From Mesorhizobium loti (GTDB lineage: Bacteria > Pseudomonadota > Alphaproteobacteria > Rhizobiales > Rhizobiaceae), in assembly GCA_002356515.1 (NCBI GenBank), contig AP017605.1, forward strand, positions 6,371,020 through 6,435,019: a DNA stretch of 64,000 nucleotides, in the 5' to 3' direction. Below the pieces are notes generated by a model. It made no database searches and was not told where the DNA came from. It saw nothing but the letters and a program-made list of their open reading frames with translations. Of this stretch, positions 26,043 to 34,252 are shown in pieces. Made by a program: the position numbers and the translations under genes. How positions within the stretch are numbered: position 1 is the first letter of the stretch; each line of letters starts with the position of its first letter.

Positions 26043-26633
26043 CTATCTGGCCCGTTCACCAAGGTCGCGCATCTGCCGGATCCATTTCGCACGGGTCGCA
26101 ACGCTGGCGCCAGCGACCATGCCAAACAAGGTCTCGCGCACCGGACTGATGCCGACAAAATGCAGGATGCTTCGCTTCATGCCGGCGATGCCGTGTCCAA
26201 GAAACCATAGCCGGTAAAGAACGGATGGCATGCCCATCGTCACCACGACGCGCGCGGAGCGGCCGCGAAGCAATGTCTTGGTGAAGCCGCCGCCCTTGTC
26301 CGGGTAGGCAAAAGCCATTCCCGGCCGCATGACCTGTTCGAGAAAAGCCTTGAGCATTGCCGGCATGGTCCCGAGCCACAGCGGAAAGACAAAGACGATG
26401 TGCCCTGCCCAGATGATCGCTTCGGCCGCTTCCTTCAGCTCATGGGGAATCGAACCGTGCTCGAACTCCTGCATTGTCCGCAGCATCGGAAAATCGATCG
26501 CCGCCAAATCGACCCGGCGAACGGCGTGCCCCGCCTTCTCCGCGCCCTCGCCATAGGCCCTGGCGAGACCACGGCAGAGACGGTCCGGGGACGGGTCGGG
26601 ATGGCCGACCACAATGAGGATGCGTCGTGACAT
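26043..26633 (-). CDS. Flavodoxin-fold NAD(P)H-dependent oxidoreductase
   Basis: A 196-residue protein of the NAD(P)H quinone reductase/flavodoxin-like family. It starts RRILIVVGHPDPSPDRLC, the FMN phosphate loop, and has the family block IVFVFPLWLGTMPAMLKAFLEQVMRPGMAF. It probably reduces quinones or other electrophiles with FMN. It follows the 128-residue hypothetical gene by 32 bp and shares its FNR/FixK-type site; its 3' end faces the broken alcohol dehydrogenase. Confidence 0.87.
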   Translation of the reverse strand: MSRRILIVVGHPDPSPDRLCRGLARAYGEGAEKAGHAVRRVDLAAIDFPMLRTMQEFEHGSIPHELKEAAEAIIWAGHIVFVFPLWLGTMPAMLKAFLEQVMRPGMAFAYPDKGGGFTKTLLRGRSARVVVTMGMPSVLYRLWFLGHGIAGMKRSILHFVGISPVRETLFGMVAGASVATRAKWIRQMRDLGERAR

Positions 26634-26665
26634 GGTCTACTCCCGGGGAGCCTGACGTTGCCGCT

Positions 26666-27052
26666 TCAGGGGCGTTCCACCCTCGCCACCTGATAGGTGT
26701 GCATGGCGCCGTTGCGCTCGATCGACACATATTCGCCGGTCACGAACCGTTCGTCGCCGAGATGGAAGCCGATCTCGTCATCGCGATCGCCTTCGGCATA
26801 GTCGAAGTACCACTGTCCGCCAGGCTTGCGCCTCAGCCGGCCGATCAAGTCCTCCTCGCCGGTGCGAAAGCGGCGAACGCGGCAAGAGGCTCGGTGCGAT
26901 TTCCACTCTTCCGCGTCGATTCGGCCTTCGCCGGTCAACGGAGCCAGCACGTCGTAGCCCTCTTCGCGGTCGCCTTCCGGGTGACCCTTTTCACGGGCCA
27001 GCAGCAGCCGGACGTGGCGGAATTTGGGGGTGAGATCCTTCAGACTGGTCAT
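26666..27052 (-). CDS. Conserved hypothetical protein
   Basis: A 128-residue acidic protein without signal peptide or membrane segment. A recurring feature is a compact beta-rich stretch: CRVRRFRTGEEDLIGRL, WYFDYAEGDRDDEIGF, GEYVSIERNGAMHTYQVARVE. I do not recognise a named domain. A strong FNR/FixK-type site lies 50 bp upstream and GGAG precedes the ATG, so it heads a two-gene low-oxygen operon with the oxidoreductase. Confidence 0.75.
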   Translation of the reverse strand: MTSLKDLTPKFRHVRLLLAREKGHPEGDREEGYDVLAPLTGEGRIDAEEWKSHRASCRVRRFRTGEEDLIGRLRRKPGGQWYFDYAEGDRDDEIGFHLGDERFVTGEYVSIERNGAMHTYQVARVERP

Positions 27053-27101
27053 GGCGAACTCCTTTCACGGAGTTCTATAGAGCGGTGGCTGGACCTCGCC
27101 C

Positions 27102-27115
27102 TTGATCCGCGTCAA
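27102..27115 (-). promoter_or_regulatory. FNR/FixK-type site
   Basis: TTGATCCGCGTCAA lies 50 bp upstream of the 128-residue hypothetical gene and matches the consensus with GTCAA in the right half. Confidence 0.78.
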
Positions 27116-27137
27116 GGAAGGCTCCGTCGCCGCGTTT

Positions 27138-28391
27138 CTATCCAGGACCAAGCAACAACATGGCGCCGTAGCCGGCGGTCGCTGCGGCCAAGGTTGCGCC
27201 GGCTAGCGGCAACCAGAACCTGATCGGCCCGGCAAATACCGCCAGCGAAAGACGGCCGATCGCATTTGCCGCCAGTGCCGCCAGCACCGCCTGGCCGATA
27301 GTCTCGACAGGGACGGAATGCGTGACCAGCCGCAAGGCACTGAGCACCGAGACGTCGACATCGAACGTGCCAGCCAGCGCCGAGGTACCCAGCAGGCCGC
27401 GGCCACCGAATTGGGCTGCCAATGCAGCGCTTGCGGTCGCGACAACCGCGAAGAGCAGGGCGAACAGAAGCAGTGGACCCAACTCGAATGGATTGCGCGC
27501 AATAGCGCTGCCTTCTCCATTCCCGCTGTGGCGAGTCAGTAGCATCGCACCGCAAACAGCGAAGCCGAGCGCGGCTGCCATCGCCGGTATGGCGACTGAA
27601 GCCAACACAATTGGCTCTATGATCAGCACCACGGCACAAACGCGGAGCACCGAAACCATTGCTGCCAGGGATGCCGCCCCTGCGAGTGGTAGCGGATTGC
27701 TCGCCGAGGCGGCGTTGCGGGCAAGCGCCAAGGTCACCGCGGTGGAAGAGACGATCGCGCCGGCGAGCGAACTGACCAGCAGGCCGCGCGTATTTCCCAG
27801 AATTCGGACAGCCACATAGCCGGCGAACGAAATCGAGGCCATCAGCACCGTCAGAAACCAGACTTCCCACGGATTGAAACCGCCCCACGGGTCCATCGTC
27901 CGGTTAGGCAGCAAGGGTAGGACGATCGCCGTCATCACGGCCAGGATCAGCGCCGATCGCAGCTCGATCCAGGTCAGTCGCTTCAGCAGGCCGTGCAGGA
28001 CCTCTCGGCTGGCCAGGATTGCCGCCAATGCGGCGCCGCCGGCGGCAGCCGCCCGATAGTCGTCGGTAACCGAAAGCGCGCCCAGCGCAAAAACGCCAAG
28101 GCCCGCGATCACGCTCGTGACACTGAAATCCTCGTCATGGGCAGCCTCGCGCGCCTTGTACCAGGCAAAGATTGCCGCAAAGGCGATGAAGCCTCCGACC
28201 AGCACCGATATTGCGCCGAGCGCGTTGGCGAGCGCGGCCAGAACTCCGCCAAGCAGGCCGGATATGCCAAACGTGCGAATGCCCGCCGTGCGGCTGCGAT
28301 CGGGCGCCTCCCGCTCGCGCCAGCCACGCTCCAATCCAACGAGCAAGCCAATTGCCAGGGCCAGTCCAAGCCGGGCGATGAGCGGATCCAT
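27138..28391 (-). CDS. MgtC/SapB-family membrane protein with DUF4010-like region
   Basis: A 417-residue membrane protein with about 12 hydrophobic segments. The N-terminal ~140 residues are MgtC-like (LIARLGLALAIGLLVGLERGWRERE, RTAGIRTFGISGLLGGVLA); the remainder resembles the DUF4010 membrane region usual in this long form. The role is not certain; MgtC relatives affect magnesium stress and ATP synthase or membrane potential. It is the last gene of a three-gene operon with trxC and a P1B-ATPase, 13 bases behind trxC. Confidence 0.86.
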   Translation of the reverse strand: MDPLIARLGLALAIGLLVGLERGWREREAPDRSRTAGIRTFGISGLLGGVLAALANALGAISVLVGGFIAFAAIFAWYKAREAAHDEDFSVTSVIAGLGVFALGALSVTDDYRAAAAGGAALAAILASREVLHGLLKRLTWIELRSALILAVMTAIVLPLLPNRTMDPWGGFNPWEVWFLTVLMASISFAGYVAVRILGNTRGLLVSSLAGAIVSSTAVTLALARNAASASNPLPLAGAASLAAMVSVLRVCAVVLIIEPIVLASVAIPAMAAALGFAVCGAMLLTRHSGNGEGSAIARNPFELGPLLLFALLFAVVATASAALAAQFGGRGLLGTSALAGTFDVDVSVLSALRLVTHSVPVETIGQAVLAALAANAIGRLSLAVFAGPIRFWLPLAGATLAAATAGYGAMLLLGPG

Positions 28392-28404
28392 TGGAGCGGC
28401 GACT

Positions 28405-28854
28405 TCAGGCCGCGACCGTCGGCAGGCGGTCGCGAACCCACCTGACGATCTGGCCTGCCGTCATTGCGCCGGATGTGCGCGCGACTTCGCGCCCGCCATG
28501 AAAGAGGATCATGGTCGGGATGCCGCGAATGCCGAGTCTGGCGGCAACAGCCTGCTCATTGTCGGAGTTGAGTTTGATCAGGCGAACATGCGGTTCCAGT
28601 TCGCTTGCCGCCGCTTCATAGGCCGGCGCCATCATCTTGCAGGGGCCGCACCAAGGTGCCCAGATGTCGACAACAACGGGCAGGCTGCTGCGCGCGATCT
28701 GATGATCGAAAGCTGCGGCATCGACATCGTCTGGATGCCCTGAAAACAGCTTGGCTCCACACTTTCCGCATTTTGCCTCCATGGCGTTGCGGACGGGTGG
28801 CAGGCGGTTGACCCCACCACATTTGCCGCAAACCACAAGATCTTGCTGTGCCAT
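28405..28854 (-). CDS. trxC: Thioredoxin 2 (zinc-ribbon type)
   Basis: A 149-residue thioredoxin. An N-terminal zinc ribbon has two CxxC pairs (VVCGKCGG and AKCGKCGA) and the thioredoxin domain has the active site WAPWCGPCK and the cis-Pro IPTMILF. The start at 28854 gives GGTGG at a proper distance; an ATG two codons earlier is also possible. Thioredoxin 2 proteins are cytoplasmic reductants linked to oxidative stress. It follows the P1B-ATPase gene by 28 bp and precedes the MgtC-family gene. Confidence 0.92.
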   Translation of the reverse strand: MAQQDLVVCGKCGGVNRLPPVRNAMEAKCGKCGAKLFSGHPDDVDAAAFDHQIARSSLPVVVDIWAPWCGPCKMMAPAYEAAASELEPHVRLIKLNSDNEQAVAARLGIRGIPTMILFHGGREVARTSGAMTAGQIVRWVRDRLPTVAA

Positions 28855-28882
28855 GGCCATCCACCGATTTTGTTCTCGACCA

Positions 28883-30736
28883 CTATGCGCGCCACAGATG
28901 CCCATCGCCAAGGGTGCGCAACGCGTTGAGGATAACCGCTACGTCGATCCCTTCCTGAAGCAGCGCACCGGCAACCGGCGTGATCTGCCCCATGGCAGCC
29001 GCGATCATTGCCAGCCCGGACAGCGCCAGCCCGGCGATGATGCTTTGCAAGGCGATCGATCGCGTTCGCCGTGCAATCCAGACCGCATCGGCAACCGGCT
29101 GCAGCCTGTCGGTCAGCACAATGACGTCGGCGGCCTCGGAGGAGGCGGTCGCACCACGTGCGCCCATGGCGATACCGACCGTCGCGGCCGCGAGGGCCGG
29201 GGCATCGTTGATGCCGTCGCCGACCATCATCGTCGGCGCCGAAGCTTTCTCGGATTCGACCGTTGCGACTTTTTGGGCAGGGGTCGCATCGGTGACCAGG
29301 GCGTCGAGGTCGAGCCTGGCGGAGATGCGCTTCGCCGCCACGCCGTCGTCGCCCGTGAGCATAATCAGGCGCGCAATGCCGGCTGAGCGCAGCTTGCCGA
29401 GTGCATCATGCGCATCAACACGCAAGGCGTCGCCGAACGTGAAAACACCGGCAAGCCGTCCGCCGAGTGCTAAAAAAACCCTGAGTACGGGCTCGCCCCG
29501 GTATTTTTCTTCACCGCTTTTCGCCCATCCGGGCAGCGGCTTGTCGGCGAGCACGAGAGCCCGCGATCCCGCGGTGATCGACATGTCGTCGACCCGGCCC
29601 TTCAGGCCGGCACCGCGATGCTCCTGGACACCACGCGGATGCGAAAGCACCAACTGCCTGCCGCGCGCCGCGCGGATGATCGAGTCGGCGAGCACATGGT
29701 GCGAGGCCTGTTCCAGGGATGCCAACAGCTGCAGCAGATGGTTGGCGTCGCGGCCGGGTGCAGCTTCGATTTCGATGAGCTCGGCGCCGCCGATGGTCAA
29801 GGTTCCCGTCTTGTCGAAGATCGCGGTTCGGACTTGTGCAAGCGCTTCCAGAGCCGCGCTGCCTTTCATCAGGATGCCGGCACGCGCGGCGCGCGATACG
29901 CCACCGATGAAGGCAACGGGCGCGGCGAGGATGAGCGGGCAGGGCGTCGCGACGACCAACACGGCAAGCGCTCTGATTGGGTCGCCGGAAACATACCAGG
30001 CGGCGCCGGAAACCAGCAATGTGACCGGCAGAAGGAACAGGGCAAAGCGGTCGGCCATGCGAATGAACGGGGATTTAGCGGTCTGCGCTGCGGCAACCAT
30101 GCGCACGATCGCGGCATAAGTGCTTTGTTCCGCGAGGGCAGAAGCCCGCATGCTGAAGGTCTCGCCGGCATTGACGGTGCCGCTGCGCAGCACATCCCCT
30201 GCGCTGCGCCGCTCCGGCAGGGGTTCTCCGCTCACCGCCGACTCGTCGAGAGAGGCCGAAGCATCAAGCAGGATGCCGTCGACAGGAAGCAGTTCGCCAG
30301 CCCGAACCAAAAGCTCGTCGCCGACAGCAACGTCTTCGACGGGGATGGTCTCTGCCCCTGGCGTTGACGTTCGGTGGGCGACACGCGGCGACCGGTCGGT
30401 GAGTGCCTTTAGGTTCCGCTCCGCGCGGCCGCGCGCAAAATCCTCGAGCACGGTGCCGCCAGCATACATGATCGCGACCACCACTGCAGCCAGGGGTTGG
30501 CCAAGAAGCAGCGCGGCGGACATCGACACCAGCGCAATAACATCGACACCGAAGCGGCCGATCCAGAAATCACGCAGAATGGAGATGGCGAGAGCCACCA
30601 CCACGGGCAAGGTCGCCACTGTCCAGATCGTGTCGGCCCGAAGGCTGCCCAGGCCGGTTCGCCAAACGCCGATCCCAAGGGCGAGGCCCAGGATGGCAAT
30701 GACCAGCAATGCGCGCCGCAGGATGGTCTCGTTCAT
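28883..30736 (-). CDS. P1B-type metal-transporting ATPase with TPC motif
   Basis: A 617-residue heavy-metal P-type ATPase. The phosphorylation site is AIFDKTGTLT, the actuator loop includes SGEPLPE, and the hinge is MVGDGINDAPALA. The metal-site helix reads VVATPCPLILAAP, with TPC instead of the usual CPC, and there is no N-terminal metal-binding domain. Metal specificity is open; TPC proteins have been linked to Fe/Ni or other divalent metals. The ATG at 30736 is chosen over a longer frame because membrane segments begin immediately after it. It leads an operon with trxC and the MgtC-family gene. Confidence 0.87.
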   Translation of the reverse strand: MNETILRRALLVIAILGLALGIGVWRTGLGSLRADTIWTVATLPVVVALAISILRDFWIGRFGVDVIALVSMSAALLLGQPLAAVVVAIMYAGGTVLEDFARGRAERNLKALTDRSPRVAHRTSTPGAETIPVEDVAVGDELLVRAGELLPVDGILLDASASLDESAVSGEPLPERRSAGDVLRSGTVNAGETFSMRASALAEQSTYAAIVRMVAAAQTAKSPFIRMADRFALFLLPVTLLVSGAAWYVSGDPIRALAVLVVATPCPLILAAPVAFIGGVSRAARAGILMKGSAALEALAQVRTAIFDKTGTLTIGGAELIEIEAAPGRDANHLLQLLASLEQASHHVLADSIIRAARGRQLVLSHPRGVQEHRGAGLKGRVDDMSITAGSRALVLADKPLPGWAKSGEEKYRGEPVLRVFLALGGRLAGVFTFGDALRVDAHDALGKLRSAGIARLIMLTGDDGVAAKRISARLDLDALVTDATPAQKVATVESEKASAPTMMVGDGINDAPALAAATVGIAMGARGATASSEAADVIVLTDRLQPVADAVWIARRTRSIALQSIIAGLALSGLAMIAAAMGQITPVAGALLQEGIDVAVILNALRTLGDGHLWRA

Positions 30737-30835
30737 GCAATGCTTTTCCGATTTGAACGATGCGGGCCAATGTCGCAAGCACTGACGAGCGCGTGGTACT
30801 CGCGCAATGGGTAATCCGGATAGGCCGAGAAGGCT

Positions 30836-30849
30836 TTGATCCAACGCAA
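30836..30849. promoter_or_regulatory. Degenerate FNR/FixK-type site in a divergent promoter
   Basis: TTGATCCAACGCAA has a perfect left half and CGCAA on the right. It lies 53 bp upstream of the acyl-CoA synthetase start and 100 bp from the divergent P1B-ATPase start, so it could serve either. Confidence 0.45.
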
Positions 30850-30902
30850 CGAACGGGCAAGCTCGACAGGTGATTGTTGCAAACGAACAGGAGACATCAG
30901 GG

Positions 30903-33584
30903 GTGACGATCCGAAATCTCGAATATGCATTCGCTCCAAAGTCAGTTGCCGTCGTCGGAGCATCAGGGCGCGAGGGCTCTGTCGGACGCGTCGTTTTCGA
31001 GAACATCGTGAACGGCGGCTTCGAGGGCGAGATATGGCCGGTCAACCCAAAATACTCGCAAGTCGCCGGTCGACGCTGCTATGCTGGGGCTGCCGATCTG
31101 CCTGATATACCGGACCTCGGCGTCATCGTGACGCCGCCTGAAACGGTTCCCGGCATCGTGCGCGAACTAAGTGACAAGGGCACACGGGCCGCGGTCGTCA
31201 TTACCGCCGGACTGACGCGCGAGAACGGCTTGCGCCAGGCGATGCTCGATGCCGCCAGGCCCAGCCTGTTCCGCATCATCGGGCCGAACACGGTCGGGCT
31301 GATGATACCGCCATTGAAGCTCAATGCCGGCTTTGCTCATATGGCCGCCGAGCCTGGCAACATCGCGCTGCTGTCGCAATCCGGCGCCATTGCCACGTCG
31401 CTGATCGACTGGGCTGCGGACAACAATGTCGGCTTCTCGCAGATCGTCTCGCTCGGCGACATGGCGGATGTCGACGTAGGCGACTGCCTCGACATGCTGG
31501 CGGGCGACATGCACACACGCGCCATCGTAATGTATCTGGAAACCATTCCCAATCCGCGCAAATTCATCTCGGCAGCCCGCGCGGCGGCACGGATCAAGCC
31601 GGTAATCGCGATCAAATCTGGTCGGCATGAGCAATCGGCCAAAGCGGCTGCGACCCACACCGGTGCACTATCGGGGGCCGATCGTGTCGTCGATGCGGCA
31701 TTGCTGCGCGCCGGCATCCTGCGTGTCAAAGGCCTGACCGAGCTGTTTGACGCTGCAGAAACGATCGCCCGCTTCGCTCCCCTCAAGCAGGCCCGCGTCG
31801 GCATTGTCACCAATGGCGGCGGGGCAGGGGTATTGGCCATCGATCAGCTCGTCGACTGCAAAGGCGAATTGGCCGTGCTTTCACCCGCCACCATGGAACG
31901 CCTGAACGCCGCATTGCCGCCGACATGGTCGCACGCCAATCCGGTCGACATCATCGGTGACGCCCCGCCGGAGCGCTACAAGGCCGCCGTTGGAGCCGTT
32001 GCGGCCGATCCGGCAACGGACGTCGTCCTGGTGATGAATTGCCCAACCGGACTGGGCTCGCCGCTGGCCACCGCAAGCGCGGTGGCGGAACTCGCAAGGG
32101 ACGGGATGATTGGCGGCAAACCGGTCCTGACCTGCTGGCTCGGGGAACGCACGGCGCGCTCCGGGCGGCAAATCCTTCACCAGGCCGGCATTGCGAGTTT
32201 CGAAACGCCCGCTGACGCGGCAACGGCCGTCTCCTATCTCAGTGAATGGTCGCGTGCCCAGCGGGCACTGATGCGTACACCGTCGAGCCTCAGCGAGGAC
32301 GTCGCGAGCGATCGGGAAGCCGTGCTTTCCATATTCAGGCAGGTCGCGAGGGAGGGTCGGCGAATGCTGACCGAGCCCGAAGCCAAGGCAGCAATTTCCG
32401 CCTACGGCATCCCGGTGCCCGAGACGGTCGTCGCCAGATCTCCTGCAGAGGCGGAAGCCGCGGCCAGCCGGCTCCTCAAGACGTCCGAGCAGGTCGTCGT
32501 CAAGCTGCTGTCCAAGGCAATCTCGCATAAGTCGGACATTGGCGGGGTGGTACTCAACATTGCCGATGCCGAGGCCGCAGGGGAGGCCGCACGCGCAATC
32601 GAGGCACGCGTGCGCAGGCACGCGCCGCAAGCCGATATTGAAGGCTATGCCGTTCAGCCCATGGTCGTGCGAAAACAGGCGCAGGAACTCATCCTCGGAA
32701 TGAGCCGGGATCCGATCTTCGGGCCGGCCATCCTGTTTGGCGCCGGCGGCGTCGCGGTCGAGGTGATGGACGATACGGCGATCGCGCTGCCGCCGCTCGA
32801 CGACGTTCTTGCCGGGGACCTGATCGGGCAAACGCGAATAGGCCGGCTGCTCGCCGGCTTCCGCGATCGCGAGGCGGCGGATCGGCAAGCGATCATCGCG
32901 GCGCTCAACGGGCTGTCGCAGATGGTTGTCGACTTTCCGTGCCTCGTTTCAATGGATGTCAATCCGCTGCTGGCGGACGCCGCAGGCGTGGTTGCGCTCG
33001 ATGCCCGCGTCGAGATCGAGCCCGAACGCGTGGAGGAGCCTGGACCCAATCCGGCACTTGCCATCAGGCCCTATCCATCGGGTTGGGAGAAGGAATTTTC
33101 GACAGGTGGTGCGCACTATCGCATCCGGCCAATCAAGCCGGCCGATATCGCGCTCTATCCCGAATTCCTTGCCAGGATTTCGCCAGACGATCTGCGCCTG
33201 CGTTTCCTCTCGCCGCGCAAGAGCTTTTCCGACCAAGCATTGCAGCGGTTCACCCAGCTCGACTACGACCGCAACATGGCTTTCGTCGCTCTGGACGCAA
33301 GCACTGGCACCTTGGCGGGTATCAGCCGGCTAGCCTGTGATCCTGACCGCTCCGTCGCCGAATATGCCTTGCTGGTGCGCACGGATCTGCAGGGCCACGG
33401 CCTAGGCTGGGAGTTGCTCAGACGGATCGTTGACTATGCAAAGGCCGATGGCATCGGCCGGATCGAGGGCATCATGCTCAGCGAAAATGTAAAGATGCTC
33501 TCGATGTGCCGAGAGGTTGGGTTCTCGATCGCACATCACCCAAGCGAAACCGGCTTGTCGATTGCGACGTTGGACGTCCGGTGA
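30903..33584 (+). CDS. ADP-forming acetyl/acyl-CoA synthetase fused to a GNAT acetyltransferase
   Basis: An 893-residue fusion. The order is a CoA-binding domain (from SVAVVGASGREGSVGRVVFENI), a succinyl-CoA-ligase-like domain with the catalytic His region (ATHTGALSGADRV), an ATP-grasp domain (about 480-700, with VVKLLSKAISHKSDIGGV) and a C-terminal GNAT domain (about 735-893). ADP-forming synthetases make acetate plus ATP from acetyl-CoA; the GNAT part resembles Pat-type lysine acetyltransferases, in which the synthetase half can be only a sensor. The GTG at 30903 is preferred because AGGAG lies 9 bases upstream; an in-frame GTG at 30870 lacks a site. Confidence 0.87.
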   Translation: MTIRNLEYAFAPKSVAVVGASGREGSVGRVVFENIVNGGFEGEIWPVNPKYSQVAGRRCYAGAADLPDIPDLGVIVTPPETVPGIVRELSDKGTRAAVVITAGLTRENGLRQAMLDAARPSLFRIIGPNTVGLMIPPLKLNAGFAHMAAEPGNIALLSQSGAIATSLIDWAADNNVGFSQIVSLGDMADVDVGDCLDMLAGDMHTRAIVMYLETIPNPRKFISAARAAARIKPVIAIKSGRHEQSAKAAATHTGALSGADRVVDAALLRAGILRVKGLTELFDAAETIARFAPLKQARVGIVTNGGGAGVLAIDQLVDCKGELAVLSPATMERLNAALPPTWSHANPVDIIGDAPPERYKAAVGAVAADPATDVVLVMNCPTGLGSPLATASAVAELARDGMIGGKPVLTCWLGERTARSGRQILHQAGIASFETPADAATAVSYLSEWSRAQRALMRTPSSLSEDVASDREAVLSIFRQVAREGRRMLTEPEAKAAISAYGIPVPETVVARSPAEAEAAASRLLKTSEQVVVKLLSKAISHKSDIGGVVLNIADAEAAGEAARAIEARVRRHAPQADIEGYAVQPMVVRKQAQELILGMSRDPIFGPAILFGAGGVAVEVMDDTAIALPPLDDVLAGDLIGQTRIGRLLAGFRDREAADRQAIIAALNGLSQMVVDFPCLVSMDVNPLLADAAGVVALDARVEIEPERVEEPGPNPALAIRPYPSGWEKEFSTGGAHYRIRPIKPADIALYPEFLARISPDDLRLRFLSPRKSFSDQALQRFTQLDYDRNMAFVALDASTGTLAGISRLACDPDRSVAEYALLVRTDLQGHGLGWELLRRIVDYAKADGIGRIEGIMLSENVKMLSMCREVGFSIAHHPSETGLSIATLDVR

Positions 33585-33748
33585 CGAGGCGGTACCGCTC
33601 GTCTTCGCAGGCGGTAGGTATCGACGCTCCAAGCCCATCATACCAAAGTGTAAGGTTCCTGCCACAATTCCGGGAGGATTCGGGCGAATTTCGACCAATC
33701 TTACGCGATCTTTTCAATCTCACTACAGCGTGTTGCCTTATAAGGGAG

Positions 33749-34252
33749 ATGGACGTGCCTAAAACTATACGAGGATACTCATTTTATCAGGTCGCTTTGC
33801 ATTGGATTATTGCATTGCTCGTCCTGTTCCAACTGTTCTACGGTGAGAGCATGACCGGCATCGTCGATGCTGCCGGCGAAGGCCAGCTCGTATCGGCAAC
33901 CGATCAGGTGTTGGCGTCGGCCCATTATTGGGTAGGCATTGCGATACTTGGTTTCGTTCTGCTGCGCTTGATCCTCAGGCTTGTCCACGGTGCGCCCGCG
34001 CCGGCGAACGAGGAACCACGCTGGATGCAACTCGCGGCCCATGCATCACACGGTTTGTTCTACTTCCTGCTGCTGGCGACGCCGATCGTGGGCCTGCTCG
34101 CCTTCTACCTGGGTGATCCGTGGGGCGACATTCACGCCCTGAACAAGCCGGCCTTCATCATCCTCATCGGCATCCACGTCGTCGCCGCCCTGTACCATCA
34201 GTTCTGGCTACGGGACGGGACGCTGAGGCGTATGATCTCTCCCGCCCGATAG
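33749..34252 (+). CDS. Cytochrome b561
   Basis: A 167-residue four-helix cytochrome b561 of the bacterial CybB type, an inner-membrane di-haem protein. Probable haem ligands are in YQVALHWIIALLVL, SAHYWVGIAIL, HASHGLFYFLLL and GIHVVAALYHQFW. GGGAG abuts the ATG at 33749, so the GTG two codons later (33755), 6 bases from it, may be the true start. It faces the kinase gene at 34.2 kb with overlapping 3' ends. Electron acceptors are unknown; superoxide or quinone chemistry is typical of the family. Confidence 0.86.
   Translation: MDVPKTIRGYSFYQVALHWIIALLVLFQLFYGESMTGIVDAAGEGQLVSATDQVLASAHYWVGIAILGFVLLRLILRLVHGAPAPANEEPRWMQLAAHASHGLFYFLLLATPIVGLLAFYLGDPWGDIHALNKPAFIILIGIHVVAALYHQFWLRDGTLRRMISPAR

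Noticed and set aside
31881..32888. A 335-codon frame on the minus strand
   Set aside because: It lies inside the acyl-CoA synthetase-GNAT gene on the other strand and has only shadow composition.
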